From Holothuria scabra (taxonomy: Eukaryota > Echinodermata > Holothuroidea > Aspidochirotida > Holothuriidae), in NCBI GenBank assembly GCA_037179385.1, contig CM074184.1, positions 17,936,001 through 18,000,000 of the forward strand: a stretch of DNA of 64,000 bases. Direction: 5' to 3'. Below are positions 22,692-33,112 of this stretch, in pieces. Within the stretch, counting starts at the first letter, position 1. Every line of letters begins with the position of its first letter. Made by a program: the position numbers and the translations under genes. Below the pieces are notes generated by a model. The model made no database searches. It had not been told where the DNA came from and saw only the letters and a list, made by a program, of their open reading frames with translations.

Positions 22692-22778
22692 GACCCCTTC
22701 CCCAGGCCAGCGAAACTACAATATTGATGTGCCCCCCCCCCCCCAGTTGATTATTCTGGCTACGGGCCTGACAATTTG

Positions 22779-23460
22779 GGGACATATCGTTTTGGAGAAG
22801 GATACAAAATAATTTTTGTGCATGCTCCTCGACGTAGACTGATGGTGGCGCTTCTCTTAGATGATGGAGCGGTTGCTCAGAAGTCCAGTACCTCACAAAA
22901 TAGACCCAACGCAGCTTTGGGCCCCTCCCCATCACATCAAGAATATCCTTACTGCCAGTACTGTCCCAGGCAGGGGCATTGCCCCATTATATAATTTTCT
23001 TTTGGGGGGGGGGGTCGTGGGAAGTTTTGGTCGCAAAGAAAGTTCTGAAGGAATCAAGTTCACCATGAGTTGGCGTGGAGCGTGCAGAAAATTTTGAAAA
23101 GTCGTGATATGGCAGAGGGCCGGAAACTTCATTTCCAGGCTTAAAGTAGAATATGGAAGCGTGCGGGTTTTTTTTTTCAGGTTTTGTATGCAATAAAATT
23201 TTCACGTCAATAAACAAATAAAAGATTCAAAATGATAAGGAAATTGGATCTAGCCTACCAGATAATATCCCAGTCATAAAAATTACACAAAAAGGACCTT
23301 TTTTTTTAGTTTCTTTCAAGACGGTGATATTCGCTGGGAGACAATTAACTGGCGCGGATCGAGCGCGACCACTGATTCGCGCTAATCGAGCGTCCTACCA
23401 GGGGATTTTTTTATATGAAATGCCTCTAGAACCTATGTAGATTGTGTTAAACCCTTATAA
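22779..23460. other. Transposon debris with one 'GGAGCG' module
   Basis: Holds a plus-strand copy (about 23060-23210) of a sub-repeat found in several elements here: 'gttggcgtggagcgtgcaga' then 'aaattttgaaaa', 'catttccaggctt' and 'tgcaataaaattttcac'. No gene is seen. Confidence 0.5.
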
Positions 23461-23630
23461 AAAATTCTCATGAGAAATTTCTCGTGAGATTCTAATTAGA
23501 AATTGGGACCGTTCTCATGAAAAATCCTCATGAGAAATTTCCCATGAGATTCTCTTGAGAATCTTATGAGAAATAACTCATAAGATTCTCGTGAGAAATC
23601 ATGAGAAATTTCTCATAAGATTCCTGTGTT
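23461..23630. repeat. Array of short TCTCATGAGAAATT palindromes
   Basis: About ten overlapping variants of a self-complementary core (tctcatgaga, ctcgtgagat, tcttgagaatc, ctcataagatt) in 170 bp. Similar cores return in the 21-bp arrays at 24330-24580 and 24665-24950. Confidence 0.8.
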
Positions 23631-23696
23631 CATAGAGGAAAACTGCTGGGTGACATTTAGAAGGTGATATTATGTGCTTGGTTGTGCGTGGTTTTG

Positions 23697-23705
23697 TATA
23701 AAAGG
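23697..23705 (+). promoter_or_regulatory. Candidate TATA box
   Basis: TATAAAAGG, 35 bp upstream of an ATG that is followed directly by a splice donor. A perfect metazoan TATA box at this spacing is uncommon by chance. Confidence 0.4.
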
Positions 23706-23739
23706 CCCACCGCTTGAAGTTTTTGCTAGCTCCGTCACA

Positions 23740-24323
23740 ATGTCTCAAGGTAAAAGCATCATACATGTGTTTAACTCTCAGTGTATGTGAATAAACTGTC
23801 CGGTTTATCTTGTTGGCCGGGTTGTTGGAGTCTTAACCAGAAATCACAATTTTATAGGAGTCCACTTTGATGGTAAATAGAGGTAGCTGAAATTCTGATA
23901 GTCTTCAAATCGGCAGGCATTGTGGTCCAAGTCCTATATGAACCAATATGTCACAAAAATCTAACCACCGAGGAGCCCAATTCAGACCACTTAAAGTGGT
24001 GTTTTTCAAGAAAGATCTTGTGTACTCTAAACTGTATATCCAAGTGCTTTAAAAATATGATGATGATGCTGTATACTTCAATGGAAGTATCCGAGGTCAC
24101 ACTACTTCCATGCATGCATGATACTCCCAAAAGGCGGGCAAACAAGAGACCAAGATCTCACAGTGAGAGTTCATGTGTAATTGTTAGTTGTGTGGCCACT
24201 GTTATACTCAGGGTTGGTGTATATATTACGCATGTCTACCCATTGCTTTGTGCAGCATTTGAAAAGACCTCTTTGTTTGTCATGCCTCATAGTATGGCAC
24301 GTCAAAAGGCTCACCAAATATGA
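23740..24323 (+). CDS. Candidate two-exon gene of unknown function (138 aa)
   Basis: Exon 1 is 23740-23749 (ATG TCT CAA G, donor GTAAAAG). Exon 2 is 23917-24323 (acceptor ATCGGCAG). The phases fit and give one open frame ending at TGA. The protein starts MSQGIVVQVLYEPICHKNL, has a run of four methionines mid-way, a basic stretch PKRRANKRPRSHS that could be a nuclear signal, and a hydrophobic segment VIVSCVATVILRVGVYI. No family is recognised. A TATA box precedes it, and arrays of 21-bp palindromic repeats flank it on both sides, so it may be the gene of an undescribed mobile element. It could equally be chance; the splice sites are inferred. Confidence 0.3.
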
Positions 24324-24580
24324 TGATGTTCTAAAAATACACGTTCATGTACTAAAATTACACGTTCATGTACTAAAATTACACGTTCATGTACCAAAAA
24401 TATACGATGATGTACTAACCTCATATGATCATGATGTAAATTTACTGCATGTTTTTTCAGTGTTTAATGCTAAGGAGGAACCATAAGTTCATCATGTTAA
24501 ATGTGACGTTGTACATGTAAAATCACACGTTGTACATCTTAAAACACACGTTGTACATGTAAAAACGTAAGATCATCATG
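24296..24580. repeat. 21-bp tandem array B (…ACGTTCATGTACT…)
   Basis: Units of exactly or nearly 21 bp, such as aaaattacacgttcatgtac, run in one orientation from about 24330 to 24440. They then run in the opposite sense (acacgttgtacatgtaaa) from about 24500 to 24580. The block is preceded by 'caaaaggctcaccaaatatg', which returns before array C. Confidence 0.85.
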
Positions 24581-24637
24581 TTTATATTGTCTCTTCCGCA
24601 CGCCATACAGAGTGAGCCTTTCGGCGTACCAGAAGTC

Positions 24638-24950
24638 CGCCAAAAGGCTCACCGAATTTGATGTAGTAAAAGTACACGTTCATGTACTAAGTGCTTGCGA
24701 TCATGTACAAATTTCATACGTTCATGTACTGATTTCATACGTTCATGTACTGATTTCATACGATCATGTACTAAATGTCAGTACATGATCGTAAGAAATC
24801 AGTACATGATCGTATGAAATCAGTACATGAGATCTACACGATTCTCATGAGATCTCATATGATTCTCTCGAGATCTCATACAATTCTCATGAGATCTCAT
24901 ACAATTCTCATGAGATCTCATACAATTCTCATGAGATCTCATGAGTATTG
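24638..24950. repeat. 21-bp tandem array C with an inversion centre
   Basis: It starts with 'ccaaaaggctcaccgaattt' and continues as 21-bp units tttcatacgttcatgtactg. It flips strand around 24778 (catgtactaaatgtcagtac), and the core then drifts into attctcatgagatctcatac units to 24950. The 21-bp period keeps a frame open as a seven-residue repeat, which is not evidence of a protein. Confidence 0.9.
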
Positions 24951-24989
24951 TATGAATAATTTTTAAAAGGGAATGCAAGGGCTGCCTTC

Positions 24990-26725
24990 ATCAAAACGAT
25001 AAAAGATGTAAGCCCGATAAATTTTAGTCTTCCCACCCCACGATCTTCTTGATTTTGCTTACGAGAAGACCATATTCTTCAAGGAAACCGCTCTCAAAAT
25101 TCCCACCTGTTTCTCACAATTTTTTCAATAGAATCTTCAGATTTTTTTTAACGTTTTGATAAAAAAGAAGAACCATTTTCCATTTTCACCGTACGACAAA
25201 ATATGAAATCTCAATCAACTTCAGCCCTTATTTTGCTCACCTGGAATTTGGCAGATTGATCTTCATTAAGGACATCAATTTTCCAATTCTCCTTGACAGC
25301 TAAATTCATTTTTTTAATTTTCTGTCATAGGCGGGGTCTGGGGCGAAGGAGCTTGATATTTTTCCAAACGGTGTCAGAAGAAACATCACATTTATACTGT
25401 CGGGAGTTCGTGCAGTCACAAATTGTAAACAACTTCAACAATTCAGTAAATCTTGAATTAAGCCAAGAACCGCAATAAGATAAGAGTGAAAAGAATAGTT
25501 TTCCCAGAATAGGTAGAAAACCATTTCATTCAGTGGTAGTGGTTTATTTTATCTGATAATTTTCTGATCACTTAGCATTTTGATCCTTTTTATATTGGAG
25601 TGAAATGCTATTACAAACGAAAGCTCAAAATAACAACTACTTCGTTCCTAGTTATGCCATTTCTGTCTGTACGAAGGGTCCAATTTTCCGCAACATTTTA
25701 TGTTCCGCGCCAAGCAATATACGATGGCGCTCCGCTTAGATAGTGTTTCATCAGTCGAAAAGTTTACTGTACATAATGTTGCAGATTGCACAGGGTATTC
25801 CGTTTTGTGTCAATAAATTAGTTCTTCCTTTGCTAATCTAAAATCAAATGACACATTTTATTGCAAACGAAATTGGGGGAAAAGTAGCGACCGCTTTGAT
25901 CCTACTCAGACGCCTGCAGGGAAATGCCATTTCCGGCTATCTATAGTTAGAGATTTTTCAAAATTTTATTTACGCTCCGAGCCAACCAGTGTCGGAAAGG
26001 TGGCGCGCCACTTGTACAATATTTCGGGCATGGTTACATTTTTCAGGAAAAGGATCTTTAGCTCCACCCCCCTCCCCTCCGAATTGAGTGATGCTCCCGT
26101 ACGCCTATGTTTTATGCCATAAAATGCCTCTGAATAAGGCTCACTGGTTTTATAAATGAATGCTAGGAGGAAGCCAAACTTTTTCATGAAATCTATCAGT
26201 ACCGTCCGAGAAAATCAGTCTGAATGATGATATTCAGTAACCTAAAAAACTGAAGTCGCCGGGCGACGTACTACGGTAATGGATACTTGCAGAGAAGAAG
26301 TTCAGATTCTTCGATAAAAACATAAAAATTTGTCATACTTTGAAAATTACAGCATCTTCTCCGATATAAGCCTCAGTTTTTCAAATATTTGTTAAAAATG
26401 GCAAAATACTCTCTGAAAATATTCAAATTTTAGTGGATACTCCTGAACTCCTTACAATGAAAAACCATGAGAAGCCAACTTCAGTCACTTGTCATCCTCC
26501 TTAGCTTCACTATTTTAAGGCACATCACTTAAATACTAAATTAAAAAACCGTAACTCCCTAACTTTTTCAGCCTTTTTGAAAGGCCACATTTTCTTTGAT
26601 TAAATTTCAATATTCCTCCAATAAAAGGTTTTAATGATCAAATTTTAGTTTAAGGTAAAAAGTTTTCGGGCAAACTGAAGTTCTAGTTTAGTCTGATAGC
26701 ATATAGTTAATAAAAATAAGCATAC
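24990..26725. other. Non-coding repeat debris, minus-oriented modules
   Basis: Two copies of the 'GGAGCG' module lie in reverse orientation (about 25590-25750 with 'gatggcgctccgcttagata', and 25850-26010 with 'gggaaatgccatttccggct'). No open frame resembles a known protein. Confidence 0.5.
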
Positions 26726-26733
26726 ATTGGTCT

Positions 26734-29700
26734 TAGGGGTGGCGCCAGGATTTGCCCGACAGGAGGGCAGAATTTCATGGCCCCGACAAAAGCGATGTTA
26801 TGTTCCGGTGGAACGTGACCTGGCAGAATTTGAGGCGCGCGGAGCGCGAAGAAATTTGGGCTTTCCATTTAACAAATACTTAAAAATCTGGAGTTTATTT
26901 GAAGTAAAAATTAAAAATTTTGTAAGAAATTTGGCCTTTGTTGGTATTATAAAAATTTTGGGTGTTTATAGAAAATTCTGTCCTTCATAAGGGAAAATCA
27001 AAAACGTCATGGGCGACAGCTAAAATTCTTTTGGGGTTACGATCGGAATTGAATCGTACAAGACCTATACGAACTAAGGCTTCGAGACGAGACTAGAAGT
27101 TTGCCGGGAAGATGTTCGCCTTTTCTGAACGAATCTTTGAAAATTAAGATCTTATTATGAAGGAGAAATTTTGGACTTTAATTTGGTTTTTTGATAAGGT
27201 TGTACACTCTAAAATCAAAAGAGTGAACTTATTAACTCTTTGATCGAGTGAAAAGTGTAAATTCACTCCATTAGAGTGATAATTCACTCCAAGAGGAGTG
27301 AAATTCCCTCCAAAAAGAGTGAAATTAACTAGAGGGAGAGGGAAAATTTCCTCTTCCACGAGTGCCTGCAATGATCGCTCTTTTTTTAAGAGCGATCACT
27401 GTGGGCACTCCGTCAAGAGTGAAACTTCGCTCGTTTTAAGGAAATTTCACTCTTTTTGGAGTGAACTTCACTCTTTTTGGAGGGAACTTCACACCTCTTG
27501 GAGTGAATTATCACTCTAATGGAGGGAATTTACACTTTTCACTCGATCAAAGAGTGGCTAAGTTCACTCTTTTGATTTTAGAGTGTAATGAAAAATTTGG
27601 TTTCTTTTATTAAGTTATATGTCTTTCAGGAGCAAAATTAGGTACGGTAGTATGCCGGGTGATTAAAAGAGTTGGCTTTGCTTATTTATTGTACGAAGTA
27701 TCCATAGAAATTGGAAAATTTTGTCACTTTCAACAATCTAACGCTAATATTGGAGAAAAATTGTAATTTTATAACAGTTTGGGGTCATATGGAGGAATCT
27801 GACGTTCTCATGAGGAAAATTAAGTAGGGGGTGATCTGTAGTTTTGTTGAGGTTACTGAATATCATCATGCAGATGTATGCCCTCGGACCATATTGCAGC
27901 ATTCCCCCGAGGAAAAAAATGGCTTCCCATATATTTGAGGTTTTATACTTTATTGTCAAAGGCCTACGGGAGCGTGTGAGTTTGGGAGGGGGTAAAATTG
28001 CCTTTCGTCCGAAAAAATGTAATCCTGCCCGAAAGATTATCTGAGTCGAATTTTTTGAAAAATTGAAAACCCAGACAGCAGGAAATGGCATTTTCTGGGC
28101 TCGAAACTAGAATTAAAGAAGTCCTTTCTGTCAGATTTCTTTTGCAATCAAATTATTTTTACTTCATAATACTGCCCCAAAACGAAGAATAATTTTCAAA
28201 CAGGTACTGTTCTGTTCAGTTATCTATTCGACTAAAACACTATCTATGCGGAGCGCCACCATCATTGGCGTGGAGCGTACAGAAAATTGTTATAAAATTT
28301 AACCCCTACGAAAGCCGGAATGGCATTTCCCAGACTTGTAACTAGAAATGAAGCAGTCGCTATTTTGAGCTTTCCTTTAAAATAAAAGTTTCACTTCAAT
28401 AGAGAAAAAGCCAACTTGCTAATGATCAGAAAAGTACCAGATAAAAGGTACTGCTACAGTTACATGTAATGGCCTTGTCTCTTTTCGGGGAGAAACTATG
28501 ACACGGAATTGAAAACATATACTATAGTGTTTTTTGACTTTATGAAAAATCTTCGTTGAACTCAGTTGCAAGGTCCACTAAATAGATGAAATTTTTAACG
28601 TGACTGCCCGAACTCCAGACTATAAATGGTTTTACTCCCAACGTATTTGAAAATATGTCACCCTACAAGGTGCCTTCAAATAAATTCTCAGTTAGACTTA
28701 TGGGGAGATTTTCTAACACCAGTGTTGATCATTATGTGTAGCTGAAAACGACATGGCCGATATTCATTACCTTTTTGAGAATTCGGCTGTCGGGGCAGGC
28801 CAGATGACAGATCTTTGGGTACTGCACGCACATGGACAACCTCTCGTCCGTTTTTGTAAGGAAAATTCGGAATTGTGAGTTTCCTTGAAAAATATGGTCT
28901 TCTAGTAAACAAGATGAAGAAGGTCTTCCGAGTGACTACAGACCCGCATCTTTTATCGTGGGTCTGAAGATGAAGGCTCCCCGACGAAATTGGATTTTCT
29001 CAACAACAGGGGGCGGGTAGCCCGTCCCCGACGGAGGTATGACCTTGCGCGCACGAGTTGAAGATGGGATGATGGATAGAAGAACTAGTAAGAAGTGATT
29101 AAAGGAGCTCATTGAGTTGATATCGATAACTTAATGAGAGTGATAAAGGGTCACTATGACATGAAAATGCTAATAGATAGCATAAAATGTCAGGTTTCAT
29201 TTCCAATAGTTATGGTAAAAGCTAAAATTTTTAATTTTGTAGTTTCCTGACTCGTAACAGTTTTGTGCACAATTGAAAAAGTGTCTGGTCACGAATTTTT
29301 GAAAAGCGAATCGAACCGTTAAGTGCTCATTCATACAACAGTTATTTGTTTGTAGGATATGGGGATAGTCTAAGATTGACCATTTGTCATTGGTATGTGA
29401 AGAAAACTTAACGGGTTTGCAAAAATTTGTGGAATTTTATGAACCAACTCAATGAGCCGCTTTAAAACCGATTCAGATATGCATTAAAATAGCGTTACAA
29501 AAGAAAAAAGATAGTTCAAAAAGAAAAAATCATGGTCATCCATTCAGTCCTTTACGTTTTTCATGTTTAGGCCTCCCCGAAAAATTGTTGTCCCTCTCCG
29601 ACGGGGTAAGAGATAGGACAAGGTACATAGAATGAGGTTTAACAGAGTTAAGAAGAGATTTAAAGTCGATTCCGATATGTATTAAAATAGATTTACAAAA

Positions 29701-29874
29701 CAAAAAATACGTTCTAGATCGCCCATCACGTAACTTCAGTCATTGTGGGGTTTTCTATGATTATTTTTGTTTTTTTTTTTTAGGCCTCCCCGACAAAACC
29801 GCCGTTCTTCCCCAAGGGGGGGGGGGGCAGTGTTCCCCGACCGGGGGGGGGGGGTATGGCCCCCGCCACCCCTG
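26734..29874. mobile_element. hAT-like element, 3141 bp
   Basis: Ends TAGGGGTGGCGCCAGG and, reverse complemented, CAGGGGTGGCGGGGGCC form the inverted repeat. The flanks are ATTGGTCT at 26726-26733 and 29875-29882, a perfect 8-bp duplication. The Y-A-G-G-G-G-T-G terminus is typical of hAT. The inside holds a fold-back MITE (27205-27585), two plus-strand 'GGAGCG' modules (about 28010-28160 and 28240-28400) and homopolymer tracts near the right end. No transposase frame survives. Confidence 0.85.
27205..27585. mobile_element. Fold-back MITE, 381 bp, TA-flanked
   Basis: The whole element is one imperfect palindrome. It opens CACTCTAAAATCAAAAGAGTG, closes with the complement, and turns at a hairpin of GATCGCTCTT and AAGAGCGATC around 27372-27398. 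TA dinucleotides at 27203-27204 and 27586-27587 fit a Tc1/mariner-type target. Its arms are built from repeated GAGTGAA/TTCACTC words. Confidence 0.85.
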
Positions 29875-29882
29875 ATTGGTCT

Positions 29883-30535
29883 AACAGAAAACACACTCAA
29901 ATCCAGATACACCGCCCACAGGTCTAGCTTAAACACAAATTAAGACAAGAGAAACGCAAATGCACTCAGTGAATACATCTAGAAATGAAAGGATTCAACC
30001 GTATTACACTCCGTGAACAGGTGAAATTGAAACTCGTGAAAAAAGCTCGAGCATACTCCGCATTCTCTAAAAAAAGAATTTAATTTCTGTCTAGAAGAAA
30101 AGTTCTTCATCATACTTAAACCTTCCTTGGCCACTCTTAATAAAAAACCAACTCATAAATTTTTGTAGACACGGAAACAAACATATGCTGTGTAATTATT
30201 CTAATAGGTAGTGGTAACGTGTATTGGCTCGCTGCCTACCGGTCGTGCCTGTTCAAAACTAACAAGGTCTCGAACACGTGCCTAAAAGCGAACACGACAT
30301 CAGGCAGTGAGCACGCACGTACCCACATTATTGATACCATTCTACTTCTGGCTTCTGAAGAGTGAGGGCCTACCTTACTGGCCCTCACGAAACAGTTCTG
30401 TATATCCGTGTTGTAAAGGACGGTTTAAACTTTTCGATATTTTAGCTCCCTTAACAGCACTTTACCATTGGCTGGTTTACATGATATACGGTTACGTTTA
30501 CATCTATATTTATACATACATATGCATAAACATAT
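29883..30535. other. No gene seen
   Basis: Unique-looking sequence between the hAT element and the Penelope cluster. It contains a GGGCCTACC/GTGAGGGCC-type local inverted repeat near 30360-30390 and nothing that supports a gene. Confidence 0.5.
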
Positions 30536-30577
30536 ATGTATAGGCCTATATATGTATATGTATATATATATATATAA
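30536..30577. repeat. Short (TA)n / (TATG)n microsatellite
   Basis: A run of TA with occasional G or C, ending directly at the 3' terminus of the minus-strand Penelope fragment (…TTTCGACCTTATATA read on the minus strand). Confidence 0.9.
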
Positions 30578-31150
30578 GGTCGAAATGCTGCGGAGCACTG
30601 TTGAAATGTGTAGGTCGAAAAGAGGTAGTAAAAAGTGCTTAAAAGTTTGCGGAAAACTCCACGACGTTTCGGGTATAAACCCTTCATCAGGTGGCAAAAA
30701 CCAAACTGAACAACCAACAGTAACAATTGGACACGACAAACATCAAATCCGAAGCGATCGCTGTAAAAACAGAACCGGACGAAAGTGACTGTCAGAAAAC
30801 ATGAGTGCGAAGGATGAAACACAAATTAAAAAAAAGAAAAAGAGCGTCCTGGATGAAAAAATGCACGTAAAAATCGAACATGTTCTTAAAAAAGGGAAAA
30901 CAGGAGACAAAAACTAGCTCCGGAAAAAAAAAAAAATTGTAAATAAGGCCTACACAGAAAAAAACGGGCACGAACGGGTAAGTGTAAAAGGAGTAAAAAC
31001 TGGTACAAAAAGGGGGTGAATATTACAAAAGGTCAATTCTAACGTTAAGCCCGTGTGGAGCGAGAGTACCTAGCCTCATGATCAGTCGGTTTTCAGCACT
31101 AAGGCGGTCACGATCGGAGCCTCGGCACATTACAGCTGTTTACTACTTTT
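30578..31150 (-). mobile_element. Penelope-like element fragment A (3' end)
   Basis: On the minus strand from about 31140 the frame reads RGSDRDRLSAENRLIMRLGT then LAPHGLNVRIDLL and a stop near 31022. This is the C-terminal tail typical of the GIY-YIG endonuclease of Penelope-like retroelements (compare LDEKERRWIWKLNTLVPHG in fragment B). A roughly 440-bp 3' UTR follows, ending with a hammerhead-like motif and then (TA)n. It is joined head to head with fragment B at about 31150. Confidence 0.75.
30659..30694 (-). ncRNA. Hammerhead-ribozyme-like core
   Basis: Minus strand reads CCAC-CTGATGA-A-GGGT-TTAT-ACCC-GAAAC-GTC-GTGG. This has the conserved CUGAUGA and GAAA blocks around a stem II hairpin, with CCAC/GTGG able to pair outside. 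Penelope-like elements are known to carry hammerhead motifs near their ends. Helix III is not obvious here, so activity as a monomer is doubtful. Confidence 0.6.
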
Positions 31151-32437
31151 TTACTTCCTGGGTAAGGAAGCATCCTTTGCATCATTCTGTACTTTATTGA
31201 ATGTCTTGATAGCCCCCGTTTTTTGTTTACGGTACGTTTTTTTTTCACAGGCTCTCCGGATACTTCGTATCTGTAGCGATTCAGCTACGGCTCACACCAC
31301 GTGTAATGAATTGGTTGGTTATCTTGTTCGGCGTGGACATGGGAGAAGGCGAACGCGACAGCAGGTAAAACGGGCATTGGATGCTCACCACAACCCACAA
31401 CAGCGTCCCGGCAGTGATGTCAAAAAGACCTTTTTCACTGTACAGTTTCACCCCGGCCTACCAGATATAAAGGGGACTCTCGAGAAGTATTTACCTCTGC
31501 TTCAGACATCTGAACGTATGCGCAAATTAGTTACGAGTCCTCCAATAATTTCATTCTCCCAAGCTAAAAGTCTGGGTCGGCTCTTATGTCGGGCTAAGCT
31601 TCGTGACGCGGCTGAAGACTCGGATGTGACCCTTACCAGCCAATGTAATGGAAAGCGTTGTCAGCTTTGTCACTCCTTTATAGCCTCGGACAAAGTAACT
31701 AGTTTCAGTAATGGTAGAACATTTTCATGTCGTAATCAAGGTACCAACTGTAACACTAAGTGGGCCGTGTATATGATCCAATGTGAGGTTTGTGGGAAAC
31801 AGTATGTGGGCCAAACCAACAACATAAGGTTGAGAATGAATGGTCATAAATCTGACTTTCGCAAATTTGTTAACGGGGAAACCTCTAAATCGGGAACATC
31901 TGCACTTTATGTGCATCTTAAATCTCATGGCGGGGATTACTTTAAATTTCAGATTTTAGAAGTGTTGAAAACAGAAGGGTTTGACAAATTGGATATCCGT
32001 AAATTAGATAGATTATTAGATGAAAAAGAAAGACGATGGATTTGGAAATTGAACACTTTGGTTCCACATGGCTGTAACATTGACGACACTTTTTACTCCC
32101 AAAACCGTTCCAGCAGACAAAAACGTAACTGAGCTTTCTTTTTCAATCTCTCCTCTCCGCTTGGTTAAACTTTTATTGTTTGTTGTCGAGTTTTCTTCCA
32201 GTGTAGAGTTCCCGTCTTTTCAGGTTTTCTTATTCACTAAGGCGTGTAATCTTGTCTGTTTGTGCGTAGACTTGTGTGTTCTTCCGTTTTAAGGCTTGTA
32301 GTGTTCGCTTTTTGTTTTAGTGTTGTACGAGTTGTGTTCAAGGGCACTGTGCTGCCCGAAAATTAAACTGAATCCTCGTGTGTTGGGTTTTTGTTTTACT
32401 TTATCTGAAGTGCCTGATATGATGCGTCTTTTTGGAC
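31151..32437 (+). mobile_element. Penelope-like element fragment B
   Basis: Contains the ORF at 31197-32132 and a 300-bp 3' UTR that stops at the long (TA)n tract starting at 32438. The reverse-transcriptase core is missing, so the copy is 5'-truncated at the junction with fragment A. The UTR's last bases ('cctgatatgatgcgtc') resemble the start of a hammerhead block that was cut off. Confidence 0.75.
31197..32132 (+). CDS. Penelope-like GIY-YIG endonuclease segment (311 codons, partial)
   Basis: The C-terminal part of a Penelope-like polyprotein. Residues 17-140 are the linker after the RT thumb (QALRILRICSDS, FHPGLPDIKGTLEKYLPLL). Residues 150-200 hold a cysteine cluster (C150, C155, C158, C178, C185, C196, C199). 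The GIY-YIG core follows, with VYMIQC at 191-196, QYVGQT at 202-207, arginine 213 and histidine 217, and the closing block RRWIWKLNTLVPHGCNI. The enzyme nicks DNA for retroelement insertion. The frame is uninterrupted to its natural stop, but the RT is absent. The first 18 codons may not be coding: a polypyrimidine tract and CAG at 31233-31250 just before GCTCTCCGG look like an intron 3' end. Confidence 0.8.
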   Translation: MNVLIAPVFCLRYVFFSQALRILRICSDSATAHTTCNELVGYLVRRGHGRRRTRQQVKRALDAHHNPQQRPGSDVKKTFFTVQFHPGLPDIKGTLEKYLPLLQTSERMRKLVTSPPIISFSQAKSLGRLLCRAKLRDAAEDSDVTLTSQCNGKRCQLCHSFIASDKVTSFSNGRTFSCRNQGTNCNTKWAVYMIQCEVCGKQYVGQTNNIRLRMNGHKSDFRKFVNGETSKSGTSALYVHLKSHGGDYFKFQILEVLKTEGFDKLDIRKLDRLLDEKERRWIWKLNTLVPHGCNIDDTFYSQNRSSRQKRN

Positions 32438-32706
<269 letters not shown>

Positions 32707-32827
32707 AACATGACGGAGAAACTGTAAAGCAACGGTGCTACAGAATTGAAAGACTGGATCTCCGAGGAGATACAAATAGCGGCTAGCGGCTAGAATTTAG
32801 ATAAATTAAACAGCCAAAAGGTTTGAA

Positions 32828-32864
32828 GTAGAGCTTTCGAGGAATACTACCTCTTTATCAATAC
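32828..32864 (-). ncRNA. Degenerate hammerhead-like motif
   Basis: Minus strand GTA-TTGATAA-AGAGG-TAGTATT-CCTC-GAAA-GC. It has the stem II hairpin and GAAA block, but the CUGAUGA box has become UUGAUAA, losing G8, an essential catalytic base. Position (3' UTR of a Penelope fragment, same strand) matches fragment A. Confidence 0.45.
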
Positions 32865-33112
32865 TTGGTCAGAGAATGACAAGGAGTGAGAAATTTTGGA
32901 AGCTTTTAAAGGTGTAGACAATGGTCTAACCTCTATTGTGACAGGATAACCCTTCTTAAGGCAATTGAGTAGGTTGATTGACCGGGAGGGTCTGATCGGA
33001 TTACTCGGGTGTAACCCATCAACACTAGGAAAATCCTCTTGAAAGCAATTATAGAAATTGTAAGGCCGGAATGGCCTGATCGGATTATTTGGGTTTGTAT
33101 CATCAGCAAGCT

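Larger units (their letters stand above)
19627..22770. mobile_element. hAT-like element with a LINE inserted in it
   Basis: Outer ends CAGGCACGTAGCCAC (left) and, reverse complemented, CAGGCCCGTAGCCAG (right) are inverted repeats, each bordered by ACAATTTG (19619-19626 and 22771-22778), a perfect 8-bp duplication. Poly-G and poly-C tracts lie just inside both ends, as in other elements here. Subtracting the LINE and one duplicated arm leaves an element of about 1.05 kb with no transposase. Confidence 0.85.

Noticed and set aside
24296..24950. CRISPR-like appearance of regularly spaced repeats
   Set aside because: The repeats are contiguous 21-bp units without unique spacers, change orientation and lie in a eukaryotic genome.
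24775..24966. Repetitive peptide with a seven-residue period
   Set aside because: A consequence of the 21-bp DNA repeat (21 is divisible by 3), not evidence of a protein.
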